Positions 1-12,736 of a DNA stretch of 64,000 nt are shown here, in pieces; within the stretch, counting starts at the first letter, position 1; every line of letters starts with the position of its first letter. The notes below the pieces were generated by a model, which saw nothing but the letters and a program-made list of their open reading frames with translations, was not told the origin of the DNA and searched no databases. This stretch comes from Liolophura sinensis (lineage: Eukaryota; Mollusca; Polyplacophora; Chitonida; Chitonidae): contig NC_088302.1 of the NCBI RefSeq assembly GCF_032854445.1, forward strand, positions 3,715,338 to 3,779,337, read 5' to 3'. The position numbers and the translations under genes are program-made.

Positions 1-180
1 CGGTAATAACGCATTGGCGATCTGGTTGGCTATCCAAAGTATGGCTTCCGGCCCTTTGATATAAGTAAGATCACGGACCAAAACCATTAAACCAATCGGA
101 TACTCTTGTATCATTTTTCTAGGATTTGGTGGATGGAAGTAGATTGGAGGCTTTGGTTGGTGCCATACTTGGTTCGAAAC
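1..180 (-). CDS. Probable exon of an unrecognised gene, running off the window start
   Basis: On the minus strand a good acceptor (CCATTTCAG, ending at 181) is followed by 60 codons without a stop up to the window edge. The translation begins VSNQVWHQPKPPIYFHPP and contains YPIGLMVLVRDLTYIKGPEA, with ordinary soluble-protein composition and no simple repeats. The other two frames close within 21 to 28 codons. An upstream extension from MRPFQ (ATG at about 195) is also open, so an alternative start or acceptor is possible. I do not recognise the family. The next upstream candidate exon at 311-447 may belong to the same gene, but the simplest splice between them does not keep phase. Confidence 0.4.
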
Positions 181-310
181 CTGAAATGGTCTCATCCAGT
201 TTTCAGCACTCTACCTAGAAAGCGTAAATCATAAGTAACGATAATAATGTTCTCTTTGTAAAAAGATTAGTGTTGTTGTTGTATTTTAATCTTTGTAAAA
301 TTGTCATTAC

Positions 311-447
311 CAGGCTGTCCACAGCCTGCTAGATAACGGGAAGTTCCACGATCACATCCCAATTGTGGAGTGTTCCCAATTGCCATCAACTGGTCATAGT
401 ACATAGGGCGATACGGTGCTACACAGACAGGTGTAGCCATGTGAGGA
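311..447 (-). CDS. Probable exon of an unrecognised gene
   Basis: On the minus strand the acceptor CTCTATCTCCAG (ending at 448) opens a frame reading PHMATPVCVAPYRPMYYDQL, then NTPQLGCDRGTSRYLAGCGQ. The exon can end at a donor CCTG|GTAATG after position 311. Alternatively it can read on to a TAA at 267-269 and be a terminal exon. It has four cysteines and a Gly/Cys/Pro-rich stretch, as in many extracellular proteins, but no family is recognised. With the GTAATG donor the exon ends in phase 1, whereas the exon at 1-180 begins in phase 0. Either the splice sites differ from these or the two belong to different transcripts. Confidence 0.35.
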
Positions 448-1993
448 CTGGAGATAGAGAGGTTCACCTTTTAGTATGGTCACCACATATGATACCTGAA
501 CTGGGAACAGATAATCCAACCAGCAGCCCTTTCAAATACGGCCAAACTATGCGGCCAAAACGCGGAATCTTTCATGTAAGTTTAATGGACCCATACAAAG
601 AAGCGTTGGACACTCATCACGATCCACCCTGTGTTTCTGTCTTGAACGGGACTAGATCCCCGGGGGGTGTTGCCGGACGGGTGAGCGGGCGGGTTTATCA
701 CCGGAGCTCTGTCAGGCTAATTATCCTACTGTCAACAGGTAACAAAATAACCACAGGTCAGCACGATTCAACAACAACAGCGTCTTGGCCTGCAAGGCGA
801 GGGAAAGCTAGGAGGACTGCTGTGTGCTGGCTGATCTAATCACTTATGATGTGCGGCTGACAGCTCAAAGGAAGCGAGTCTTTGCCTCAACAGTGCTAAT
901 TTACCATCGAGTGTTTACTATGTAAATCCATTTTACTCCTTGCTCCAGAAAACCGAAAGGAATAAACGGCTCAAGCCGAAAACGTGCAGTAAGCTGACTT
1001 TCAACTGAGCGAAGCCCTTTTATGAACAGAGGTCGCTTTACGCACGTTAATTGAATTGAGGCCGACCACGTATTTGGTGGACAGCCACCAGTGACAACTG
1101 CTCATATTGGTAAATTATGTTAGAACGTATTTGTAAAGGCTATCACGCAAATGTGATATTTGCCTCTCGGGACTTCACAGAGACTACAGAATATTAAGAT
1201 TAAACACTCTGCAATAATGGGGAAGTCAGGAGCGAGGCTAAGGTATCAGTCTTCAGAACAAACGACGCGAGCGCGCCAAAAGCCTGCAGACCAATTGAAG
1301 TGATCGTGATGAAGAATCTGTCTTTGACTTTATTCACAATTCCTGGCAGTTATCCGATTCCTCAAACAGTTAGTGTTTAAATTCCGATGACAATGACTCG
1401 TGGAATGAGGTTAGGGTTAATTTTATCAAGTCTCTTTAGGCCAAAGCACCCAGGAAATGAAAGCGTTTCTCAGTTAGTAATCCATCACCGTCTACAAGGC
1501 AGATGTGCTCTTTGTTGTCAGGAGGCGAGTTTGTGACACAAATGCACTGATCTGTCAGTCTTCATACACAGGTTGCAAACAAGCAGAAATCATCAGCAGC
1601 ACAGGGTGGTCGGGTGGTGAAGATGTGGTGCCCTTTGGATAATAAATGAGAAACAGAATGAAGAGGACAAATTGTTGGAATACCATACATTTCCAAATAA
1701 ACTCGCAATACAGTTAGTATTACGACTATAAATTAAAAAGATTAAACATGCTCTGTGTTATAGAGGAGGAATATGGAGGGTTTTTTTTCAGTAAGCTCTT
1801 GATGCTCCTTGTTTACTCATCTGTAATACCAATGAAAGAAATCCAGCATATCCCAGAAACATACGTTTTTAACACAAGCTTCTGGGATATATAACATATA
1901 ACCTGAAGCCGTGCTGGATTGGTCTTTTTAACTCTTTACTTCAACTTGAAGAAAAAGTTTGTTGTGTTATTGATTCTCGACAGGAAAATGAGA
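448..1993. other. Unassigned stretch, no gene supported
   Basis: A plus-strand frame of 158 codons at 363-839 overlaps the candidate exon and has no recognisable domain or coding-like start. The rest is mixed-composition sequence with many stops and no recognised repeat family. Confidence 0.5.
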
Positions 1994-2611
1994 CCTCATT
2001 ACAGAAGTTAGTGACACACCCATCATTACAGTAGTCAGTGACACAGTCATCATTACAGAATTTAGTGACACAGCATCATTACAGAAGTTAGTGACACAGT
2101 CATCATTACAGTAGTCAGTGACACAGTCATCATTACAGAAGTTAGTGACACAGCATCATTACAGTAGTCAGTGACACAGTCATCATTACAGAAGTTAGTG
2201 ACACAGCATCATTACAGAAGTTAGTGACACACCCATCATTACAGTAGTCAGTGACACAGTCATCATTACAGAAGTTAGTGACACAGCATCATTACAGAAG
2301 TTAGTGACACATCCATCATTACAGTAGTCAGTGACACAGTCATCATTACAGAAGTTAGTGACACAGCATCATTAGAGAAGTTAGTGACACACCCATCATT
2401 ACAGTAGTCAGTGACACAGTCATCATTACAGAAGTTAGTGACACAGCATCATTACAGTAGTCAGTGACACAGTCATCATTACAGTAGTCAGTGACACAGT
2501 CATCATTACAGAAGTTAGTGACACACGCACCACTACAGTAGTTAGGGGCACACACATCATTACAGCAGTTAGTGACACACGCATCATTACAATCGTTAGT
2601 GACACACGCAA
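1994..2611. repeat. 26/27-bp minisatellite array
   Basis: About 23 head-to-tail copies. Two monomer types are interspersed: a 26-bp form containing ACAGAAGTTAGTGACACAGC and a 27-bp form containing ACAGTAGTCAGTGACACAGT. The last few copies diverge. The minus strand reads as a Cys/Asn-rich peptide over part of the array (2355-2630), a by-product of the repeat rather than a gene. Confidence 0.95.
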
Positions 2612-4456
2612 TGTAAAACTTAAACTGCAAGTTTACATTACTGAGAGTACATTACTGAGTGTAGAGTGTCGTGACCACTGGCATGGGGACGAGGACAAAT
2701 TGGGACAGAACCATCGCAACTGACAAGTCTTCCCGCGTTCATGTCATATTCATGAAATATTCACAACCTCACCCAACAGTTACGTAAGATGTCCCCAAAA
2801 TAAACAGCTCGTCTCACAGTTCTGCGTTTACGACCCTTCTCCGTGTCCCTGATTGTATCGAGTAAACGAGGCATCAAGTGTCACACAGTGTGATATAACA
2901 GTGATCCCGACACAGCTGATGTGTGATAGAATGGCTGCCGTTAGAACCGTCCTAACCGTTCTTCCGTATGTCTTTAAGCGCATTAAGAGCATTCATAGAC
3001 ATTCTCATGGCGTCATTTATAATGACACTGCCACAATGAAACCATCGTTAGCTGTGAGTTTGGGGCATTAAACACAGGTTTTCGGTACCTTGCCAAATGT
3101 GATATCGTGATTAGTATTACAGCCGGGTAACGGCCATTTGTATAATGACCGAGAGAGTTGTTTGTGATTTATCAACACCGGCAGTAGGTTGAGGTTGTAC
3201 ATGAAACAGTACTTACCCTGTAGTTTTAATTGTCGTTCACATACAAATTGCAGTAATTTTAGGAAATCGCTCGCTAACTCATCAATGGAAGTCTGTTAGC
3301 AATGTTAAAAGCAAGGAAAGGGGACGATTACGACTGACTGCGTATAAATACACAACCAGAAAACGTACCACGAACCATTGTGTGACAGCTCTAGAACCAG
3401 GCAGGGATTTATAGTAATCTCTACCCGATGTGAATGGCTTCAAACCCCTGTCACCATCCCCTCTGTCAGCTTATTATTTCTATGGTAGCATGCACTTACC
3501 GACAATAGATCAGATAATAGACTCACAATACCACATCAGCGACAAGCCCAATGTCTTGTCACATATTAAGCTCTTTACAAAACATTGTTCAAAATCGAGT
3601 ATTGAACATTGAAACGGACAAGCTATTCTCAGGAGGACGTCTGTTCACAATACTAGGGCCTTGGACACGGGTAAAGTATTTGATACGTCATTTTGTGAAA
3701 AGGACAGCGTAAATTTACACGAGATTGTCATCTTTAATAGCTTCGTTATGGCAATACAACTGACATCATACACAAATGCATAATTAGCTTGGAAATAAGA
3801 AATCCGTCGGATCTTACTGGCATGTAAGACAGGACATTTATTGGACCTATTCAGTTATGTACGCAGCTAACAAAGTGTTATATGAACGTAGTGTAATTGT
3901 TTCCTAAGACTAACAGAAAGGATTTAGAAAAAATAGTGTACAATATTAAACGTTCAGCCTCTGTGTGTGTTTTACCCGGCAATGGATTTGTGTACACAAA
4001 AGACAGTAAATTGATACCTTGTACATGAAAGCAAATTTCCAGGACAGAGACATTTCTTGCAAAATAAATATATAGTATCAATTAATGTTGGAGAAATAAA
4101 GTTTTGAAGGGTTCTCAGATGATTGCTTACAACTGATTTACATAAATTTATATTGAAGTTGCAAATCAATAAAATATTTTGTTCCTATTTTCTAAACGAC
4201 TGGAGCATCACTGATACTGAAGTGTCTGAAACTGTCTTTTCCACTCCGCTGGAAATTTAATTACATCATGCCAAGGGACTTATTTAGAGAAAATTCGTAT
4301 TTCTTTTTCTCATTTTATCGATGGTGTTTTGCAATTACTAACCTTGAACGGTCATTATGGTTGTCCATTGATATACACATGTTAAAATGTTGTATGGTTG
4401 GAATATTGTATTAGAAACATCATCGTTCATAATATAACAGACTTACAGCTTAGAGT
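2612..4456. other. Unassigned stretch, no gene supported
   Basis: Only short frames (60-72 codons) with no recognisable domains. No tandem array or known repeat family was seen. Confidence 0.5.
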
Positions 4457-4545
4457 TTTTTTTTTTTGATTTGATTGGTGTTTTAAGCCGTTCTCAAGAA
4501 AATTTCACTTATACGACGGCGGCCAGCATTATGGTGGGTGGAGCC
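4457..4545 (-). mobile_element. SINE 3'-end fragment
   Basis: The T-run followed by GATTGGTGTTTTAAGCCG and then TTCACTTATACGACGGCGGC matches, in reverse orientation, the 3' end of the full-length SINE at 43043-43306. The copy stops after about 90 bp, so it lacks the tRNA-derived head. This 5' truncation is usual for retroposed copies. Confidence 0.8.
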
Positions 4546-5135
4546 AAGTTTTTAAGCCAAGTTTTCAATTCAAACATAATTGCGTAGCAGTATATTAAAT
4601 ATGACCTAAATCTTCTGATGTTGTATTTTGACTTTGGACAGCTGCACTGGCTGCTGAATTTGGCTAAAATCTTAAATATAAAAAATGACTTGATACCAGT
4701 ATTAGCTAATACACTTTCGAAGAACTGGGCCCAGCTGTTTTAAGACTATTTTGAATGCCGCATGTTATGCCAGTGTTGCTAAACACGCATCCAGGACTTG
4801 TTATCGATACAAACCAGTTGTTATGTGCCTTTCATGGAAAACGGTCATACCAGGGTACACAAATAATATGTAATCTACCAAGAAGTATTTACACAGCAAT
4901 TTATTGATTTACTTTGCGATACTTATTGCTTATGGCCAAACGTTGTGATAACGCAGATCACTGCTCCTGGACAAGAATCCTTGATTATCATGAAGTAGAA
5001 GATTCATTGGTATTTATCATAGCCTGGTCTGGTCAAATCAACGTTGGCAGTAAGACGATAATAGACTGCTTTGCTGCGGGAACTATTTAATAATACATCA
5101 GTCCATTGTCAAAGTTTTTGTGTACCTTACCGTCA

Positions 5136-5760
5136 CACCGATATTCCACATCTTTGCTGGATCCCAAAATTGCGTAAATTCCCATACAAAACTCGCTTTA
5201 TTGCGCGATGAAGAAGTTGTATCACCAAACTTGCCTCTACTCTCTCCACGAAGGCACTGCAAGAAGTACTGTTGTGGCCCTGCAAAAAAACCTTGGCGTC
5301 AACTGCATAAGGATTCTTAAAATCTCAAAACGTCTAAAAGACTTATCACATGGTTTCGTTGTTTCATAAAACTGGTCACTGCCACATTAACATCAAAGGC
5401 AACAAAGCCTTTTCAGTTAAACACTGGTTACCATTCAGAGGATGCCCCCTTGTTGCTAAAGTTGCTTGAATTTCCCATTAATAACATCTATGTGAAATTT
5501 AGGGATAACTTTTCCTTCACTAAACAGTATATTGAAGATCTGCTAGTCTTAAACAACCCATTTATAGTAAAAGCTGCCAAAGATATTTATCCACTTTCGC
5601 TGGATTTAAGGGAAACTACGGACTCCTCAGATAGTACACATTATCTGGGCTGTATTTGCTCTAAGACCAAAACGGTCTCATGCCACACCAACTTCCCGAG
5701 AAGAGGCGTAATTTCAATTTGGACATTGTAAATTTTCCTGATCTGGGTATCAAGATACCA
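5136..5760 (+). pseudogene. Decayed retroelement reverse transcriptase, copy A
   Basis: Broken plus-strand frames match the reverse-transcriptase remnant at 38990-40040. Seen here are KFPYKTRF (near 5173), then LLKLLEFPINNIYVKF, YIEDLLVLNNP and DIYPLSLDL followed by a TTDSSDSTHYLGC stretch. Relative to copy B, the segment carrying the IPMGTSC motif is deleted between NNIYVKF and the catalytic box. The box itself reads YIED instead of YxDD, so the copy is dead. It resembles Penelope-like or related non-LTR reverse transcriptases, but the exact group is unassigned. A 65-bp array begins about 25 bp after the similarity ends. Confidence 0.65.
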
Positions 5761-5785
5761 AAGGGTCTTCAATGTGGCAGGAATC

Positions 5786-6800
5786 AGTCTGTAACGGACT
5801 GCTTTGATTGGTGGCCTGTAACACCCGTGAGCAGATCACAAGTCTAAATCATTCTGTAACAGCCTACTTTGACTGGTGTCCTGTATCAGCAATGAGCTGA
5901 TCACTGGTCCAAGTCAGTACTTAACGGTCTGCTTTGACTGGTGTCCGGTGACAGCTATAAGCAGATCACAGGTCTAAGTCAGTCCGTAACATTCTACTTT
6001 GACTGGTGTTCTGCTACAACTCTCAGAAAACCACAGGTCTAAATCAGCCCGTAACAGCCTGCTTTGACTGGTGTTCGGTGACAGCTGTAAGCAGACCACA
6101 GGTCTAAATTAGTCTATAACAGTCTGCTATGAATGGTGTTCGGTGATAGTTGTAAGCAGAACACAGGTCTAAATTAGTCTATAACAGTCTGCTATGAATG
6201 GTGTTCGGTGACAGTTGTAAGCAGAACACAGGTCTAAATTAGTCTATAACAGTCTGCTATGAATGGTGTTCGGTGACGTCTGTAAGCAGACCACAAGTCT
6301 AAATTAGTCTATAACAATTTGCTTTGATTGGTGTTCGGTGACAGCTGTAAACAGAACACAGGTCTAAATTAGTCTATAACAGTCTGCTGTGACTGGTGTT
6401 CGGTGACAGCTGTTAGCAGATCACAGGTCTAAATTAGTCTATAACACTCTGCTATGAATGGTGTTTGGTGACAGTTGTAAGCAGAACACAGGTCTAAATT
6501 AGTCTATAACAGTCTGCTATGACTGGTGTTCGGTGACAGCTGTAAGACCACAAGTCTAAATTAGTCTATAACAATCTGCTTTGATTGGTGTTCGGTGACA
6601 GCTGTAAGCAGATCACAGGTCTAAGTCAGTCCGTAACATTCTACTTTGACTGGTAATCTGCTACAACTGTCAGCAGACCACAGGTCCAAATGTTAAGTTA
6701 AGCACTGACTATTGTCCCGTGACAGCCCTGAGCAGATCACAGGTGTACATCACTACTGCGTTGACTGGTATCAGCCGTAAGAAGGTCATTGGTGGAAGTC
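5786..6800. repeat. 65-bp minisatellite array
   Basis: About 15 copies of a 65-bp unit whose core runs TGGTGTTCGGTGACAGCTGT, then AGCAGACCACAGGTCTAAAT, then AGTCTATAACAGTCTGCT. Central copies are most alike and both ends decay, as expected for unequal exchange. No reading frame runs across it. Confidence 0.95.
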
Positions 6801-7226
6801 CTGGAAGTGCCTTATAAATACAGCCAGCTCATGAAATGTCAGGAAGCGCCATATTATATATGTCAGCAGAAATCACAAGGGTAAATCAGTTAGCGATCTT
6901 TTCTGATGTTCTATGACGGCTGTATATATAACTTATTAGTTTTTTTAAGATCGTGCCCTGTGGTCATTTGTTTAACTCGTGCGAGTAGAAACGTAAGATA
7001 CACCACAAAACCTTCCCCTGGGCATGTTCCCTAGAGATTATTTGATCAGATCTCTTGGAGTTGGCTGAGCACACAAGGTATTATGCCCTACTCGCAGGTA
7101 GTCATTGTATGACCCGAAGTAATAATTTAGGCCTCTGATGACTGAAAAAAAAAACACTCTCTCAACACTCAAGACCCTTAATAAAATTCCATTTTCTCTT
7201 CGTTTGCTTAGAACATCTCTCTCTCT
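6801..7226. other. Unassigned stretch
   Basis: AT-rich sequence after the 65-bp array, ending in a short CT run (about 7213-7230) where the next SINE begins. No gene seen. Confidence 0.5.
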
Positions 7227-7399
7227 CTGGCTTCCTCTCTGGCGGTAGGTGGGAGGGTCTGCTAGGAACCTGCGGATGGTCGTGGGTTTCCCCTGGGCTG
7301 AGCCCGTTTTCCTCCCACCACAATGCTGGTCGCCGTTGTATAAGTGAAATATTCTTGAATATGGCCTAAATTACCAATCAAATAAATAAATAAATAAAA
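7227..7399 (+). mobile_element. 5'-truncated SINE copy
   Basis: Starts at CTGGCTTCCTCTCT and includes GGATGGTCGTGGGTTTCCCC, then GTATAAGTGAAATATTCTTG, ending in AATCAAATAAATAAATAAAT. This corresponds to the 3' two thirds of the SINE at 43043-43306; the Pol III head is missing. Confidence 0.85.
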
Positions 7400-9648
7400 C
7401 ATCCCTTGCGTGTTTCTGTCTTGGAAACTCCTGACTGCTTCTCTCCACATGAACCGCTCTTAATTTCCTGCTTTTGTATAATTTCTTATTTCTTTCTGGA
7501 AATTAGCACTGAGATTGGCGAGGTCATTGTGCTTGATTGCTGCTATAAGAATGTATATCTGTATTTCCAACTGATAAAAGCAATAATTGTCCTGAACAAA
7601 CACATAAGATTAGAAATGGGGAAATGACAACACGGATGTGTTAGTCTATGCTGAAGAAAACATGTAAGTATATTATGAAGGATCACACATGCGTTATAGC
7701 TGTATATGCCTCCCCCCCCTCGTTGAACTTCATGAAACTGTTGATTTATTTTTAATGCGTGAACACACATTTGCTAGCGCTCTGGTCTGCCAAATTAGGC
7801 AAACGATATTGCGTGTCACCCAGAAATCTGGTAACATTCGCATCATGGTTAAATATTGATGAAGTGCTATGTAGTGTTCGGGATTTCTGATCACAAATTG
7901 CCGAGTGGTGTTTTATCAACAAGAATCGCACAGAAACATTAATCATTTTCCTTGACAGAGAAGGTCGATGTTTAAAAAAAAACAACGTTGACGCCAGTAG
8001 TAAAACGCACTCAGTACATCGCTTGCATCTTTTCCTGTTATACTTTTTTAAAGCAGTTAAATATTTCCTCCAAGGGTTACAATGGGACCTCCATGACCTG
8101 CATGGGCTAAGTAACATATCATGAATCAATCGCTTCTTCGTTTGCGGTTTTCAGTCTGGAGGTTTGTCAGCTGCATATCGAAATGCGGTTGTATACAACT
8201 AGTTTCGATAATAGTCAAATATATAAATAAGCAATGATCATAGAGGACAGGGCATTTAACAGCCACTTTGAAGCCCTTAGTCCAGCAGGAAATGTTATCA
8301 GTGACCTTTTGTCCTCGTCAGCCTCTTAATATTTCATTTCGTGGTGATTAGGACATTTAGCAGCTGTTTCGACACTCACTGGGAACAATGCTGTGATGGT
8401 TAGTGCTACGTATTGTCCTGTAGATTAAAGCACGTCTTTGCCATCTCAGCACTGTTAACGAAAAAGGCAGGGTATATCGTACGCTTGCCAACTGCTGGCC
8501 TGGGAGGCTGGTCAGCTGCCCCTGAGTACATGCTGATGGCAGTCACTCAAATTAGCCACTCATCTGCCATTTCCTTTGCAATCTATCGAGCAATAATGCA
8601 GTGTTTATGCTTCCAGGAAACGGGTTTTAAGATCAACAGAGGCGAACAAGATCGAGCAGGACACAGGAAGGATGAGCTTTGTTGATTATTTAGTAATTAA
8701 GTACTCGAACCAAGACGGTTTATTGGCGGTCATATTAATTCTAGTTAAGTGTCTATGTTTCACTGCGGGATGAATCCGTCTGTAGTTGTGGTAGACGGCC
8801 TTAAATTACCCTGTTTTTGATGTACTGGTAGCACGGTCAAGCACAGTTATACGTGAACATCTCTCCTTTCACTTAATGTTGGACTGTAGCCGGCTCTGAC
8901 AGCTCTGCAGGCTTACTACAGTTTCCGATCGAACAGGCAACCTTCATCAGTCATACACAGCATCAGATACACATGGCATCAGCTTCACAGATTGTGGTAC
9001 TGTGTATCGGTTATTTACTGATCAAACAAATTCAATCTACGCTACCAATCCTCAAAACTGTCGAGTGGCAAGTCAGTCCTTGTTCGATCACCATCCACCA
9101 AAGATGAAAATCATGTGACATACAGCGAAAAAAAATGAGACAAGTGGATTTTCCCAAACGTGTGATATTTACTTCTGTGATAAGTTTGAAGTTTTGTTCA
9201 TAGTGTGGAGGATTTTTACACGTTTTGAAATCCTTCAGAGTTTCTCTGTCGCCATATTGCGGTATTTTTGTGTTAAAATCTGTATTGTAGGTATATGGTG
9301 TGTTATTTATTTATTTGTTTGCGGTTAACATTGGCACCTTTTATGAAATATACATTGTACCATTTTCAGAGGAATTTTTTCAGTTTTTTCAACATGTGTC
9401 CTACTTATTCCACTCCCTGTAGCAACATAAAAGTGTTTCCATTTAAATGTTTTTTAATTCTTTTAAAATATTTTTCTGGGCACCACGCCACGCAAAACAT
9501 TACTTCTGACCAGGCTTTTTTTATTGCATACTGGGTGGACATCCTCCATTTTCATGGACAATAATATCAGGGCTTGCGACGGAGGAGACTTTTTCAGTTC
9601 CTGAATCGCGGACTTGGCAAGAAAATCCTACAAACGGGAAGGTATATG
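7400..9648. other. Unassigned stretch, no gene supported
   Basis: The longest frame (125 codons, minus, 7752-8129) has no recognised domain. No tandem array. The first 50 bp (GCGTGTTTCTGTCTTGG then CTCCTGACTGCTTCTCTCC) weakly resembles the repeat at 48474-48590. Confidence 0.5.
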
Positions 9649-9930
9649 ACATTAACTGTAGTTTAACGCCATGATCATGCGTGTTTCACTTATGTACATT
9701 AACTGTAGTTTAACGCCATGATCATGCGCGTTTCACTTACACACATTAACCGTAGTTTAACGCCATGACCATGTGTATTTCACTTATACACATTAACTGT
9801 AGTTTAACGCCATGACCATGTGTGTTTCACTTATACACATTAACTGTAGTTTAATGCCATGATCATGCATGTTTCACTTATACACATTAACTGTAGTTTA
9901 ACGCCATGATTACGCATGTTTCACTTATGC
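9649..9930. repeat. 47-bp tandem array, six copies
   Basis: Exactly six 47-bp units (282 bp), each beginning ACATTAACTGTAGTTTAACG and including CCATGATCATG and GTTTCACTTA. Copies differ at only a few positions, so amplification was recent. Confidence 0.95.
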
Positions 9931-12374
9931 GATGGAGACCAGTTTTATACATTGTACTAATTGGGTTGCTAGAAGTAAACCAACGACGTTTGGTAAGAAA
10001 CTTTGGCTCGTCCAGCAGGGAGATCCTGAAAATGAATGAATGGTGAATTTGAGATATCCTCTTGCCTCATTTCGACAAACTGATTTCTTCGAATCATGTA
10101 TCTGATGACAGACCACTTTTACTGGCACTAACGAGCGTCTCTTGCCTCGTTACGCAGGGTAACATTAGAGAAGGGACCTGGATAAACTGCTAATTATTGT
10201 GTGGACGACAGAAAACCTTGGCCTTGATGATAGTTAAAGAGGCTGCGGCATTTATGGTAGACGGAGATGTTTATTATTCACAATTAAACGGGGCAAACAT
10301 TACAGATAACTCCATACACGAATCTATTGATTGCTACCCCGTTTCTGTGTGACTGTTGCAGACCGGAATTTGCTCTTGGGAAGCAGAGCTTTTGTAAGGG
10401 TATGTTAGAGTTGTATCGCAATATCCGATACGCTGTCTCAATCTATTCACCCAAAGGGCCATCGAATACCCTTCCTCAGATCACGGGACAAATGTTATTC
10501 TTTATGCTACGGGTTTTCTGCTAGCGATAAGCACACGGAGAGGCTCGGCTGGGAATCATCCAAGCACAATACACAGCTGATAACGTAAACGTTTCCACCT
10601 CCACTGATCAATATCTCTATCAACGATACTACAATTATCCACACATCTGCCAACAGATGACCGGCCATGTCACAATTGTAGGGCAAAAAAACAGAAATCG
10701 CACCGGGCCAAATTAACCGGGCTTGTTGATGTCTCAAAAGTTAATCAAGTCTGCCAAATTATTTCCACCATATAGAAGCCAAGTCATTCCACATACAGTT
10801 TTGTTAGACGTTCGATCCCTTCTTTTCAACCATGCTGTTTTCCTTTGCTGCCAAGCACAAAAAACCTGTATTTCACACACTGTTATGTGTCAACATTACT
10901 TGCAGACAGAAAAAAAACACATACATTTCCATGACGTTTGGCAACACAACAAAACGGCGGTGAAAATCTTTCCTTCTTCCTGATGTTCTATACATATTGC
11001 ATCATTACGGAAAATATTATTTTACAGAGTGAGCAGTTCTTTGGGAGTTTCTGTCCCACCAAGTAGGTCTTATTTCACCCGATATTTCTATGGGCTACCG
11101 TCTGAATATTGCCTTCAGACGTCAAATTTTTGTTAGGTGGGTTTGCACTCAGATTGATACGTGAAGTATTCGTATGTCAAATGAAACAACATCATACGTT
11201 AATGTTGTCACTAAACCGACACGCTGAGTCCTATTGACAACTTGTTCGCCATTTATTGGATCCACGCGTGTGATCCTTGACTGAGATGATCTTAAGACAG
11301 TTATGCATCTCGGAGGCAAAGTAGAGATCGAGCTCAGGTTGACATTCTAGGAAATTCAGTCTAGGAAAACAGAATAATGACTGCAATAAGTCTACAATGT
11401 TAGTTCATTCTTCTTTGAAGAAACTAGCTCACCTAAGTATAATATATCATTTCAGACCTGATGGTTCGGTGTAAGGTATTGTTTACTTCCTTTCGAATGT
11501 TTGTGTGGTCAGGATGTGACATGTACAGGTTGAAATTACAGATGATCCGGGATACCTGTCAATATCGCCGTAGTCATGAGTGAAACACTCTCACATCGAA
11601 AGCCTCCTAAATGCTCCCAGTCGTCGCCATTAAGTACTTAGACTCTTAGTGCATCTATATAAGCTTCAGCGAAAGGCCTGCCCTATAACAGTGCTATGAG
11701 AAATATCGACAGTCTTAAGTGGTAAACCTATTACGCACTAGTGTTTCGATGCCTTCCATCAAATAACCATCCAGTCCAAGTTATTGGAGCCGAAATCGTA
11801 GTGAAAGCATTTACTCATGTTCATTGAAAGGGATTATATTAAATACTGATCGCGATCAGTGGATGTGATTAGTATGACTGTAAGGATTTCAACACGACGG
11901 CAATAAATCACGGCACTGAAAGGCTGTTTGACTACAAATATTGCGTCCCATTTACACTGTATCAATAACAGAACAATGTACACCGGTAAGAGCTAGGGCA
12001 ATGGCAGGCAAAGGACGCGTGTAACGGATGGACTCCATTCTTTTCCATGGGTGTAATAATGTTTGTTTTGATTTAATTTACGATTACCTTAAATTTATTT
12101 TACGTCCATAGAAAGAACAACAAAGAACACTTTTTGAAAACATCAGTTACTCGTAACTAATGCACAAGTGTTCTCCACCTAAAAAATTAAGCAATTTGAC
12201 TCACGCCCATAATAATGATGTAACAGTTAAACATTATGCGATTTGTCGTGTGAAGAGTATGGGGTGGATTAATAATTTTACACTGTTATTTATTTGTTTA
12301 TTTTATTGGTGTATGGCGCTGTACTCGACGATGGCCAGTAAGTTCGGACAGTAAAAATAAAATACCATTTAAAT
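9931..12374. other. Unassigned stretch, no gene supported
   Basis: Only short frames (up to 86 codons) without domains. No repeat family was recognised. Confidence 0.5.
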
Positions 12375-12467
12375 CACGAAGAGATGGGCTGTACAGGTAG
12401 GCAAGCCTAATCACTAGATCACGAACAGATGGGCTGTACAGGTAGGCAAGCCTAATCACTAGATCAC
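12375..12467. repeat. Two-copy 45-bp direct repeat
   Basis: Two copies begin at 12375 and 12420 with CACGAAGAGATGGGCTGTAC and CACGAACAGATGGGCTGTAC, nearly identical over 45 bp. Possibly an early tandem duplication. Confidence 0.9.
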
Positions 12468-12736
12468 GACATGCGATCACACAGCTCATAAAAATGACAT
12501 ATCGGAATTTTAAACTTCTTCCGGTTTCATCTGATTTAGGAATCAGAGAGATGGACAAAATGCGGCCGAGTGGTGGGGAAACTAGGAAAAGCTGGTTAAA
12601 GTAGTAGATAATTTCTAGCTCTCATACTAATAGGATTACTTGTCTCACCGAAAACTAATTTTACAGCTTCCATCAAAGACATTTTAATCGTGTTCTTAGA
12701 CAACCGAAGATTTACCCTTGTCTCACCTTGAGTACA

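Noticed and set aside
363-839. 158-codon plus-strand frame as a gene
   Set aside because: It overlaps the better-supported minus-strand exon, has low-complexity composition toward its end and no recognisable domain.
1994-2611. CRISPR-like appearance of this and the other short-unit arrays
   Set aside because: Units are head-to-tail without unique spacers, and the DNA is clearly from an animal with spliced genes.
2355-2630. Cys/Asn-rich repeat protein on the minus strand
   Set aside because: It is a translation of the 26/27-bp array; mixed unit lengths break the frame elsewhere in the same array.
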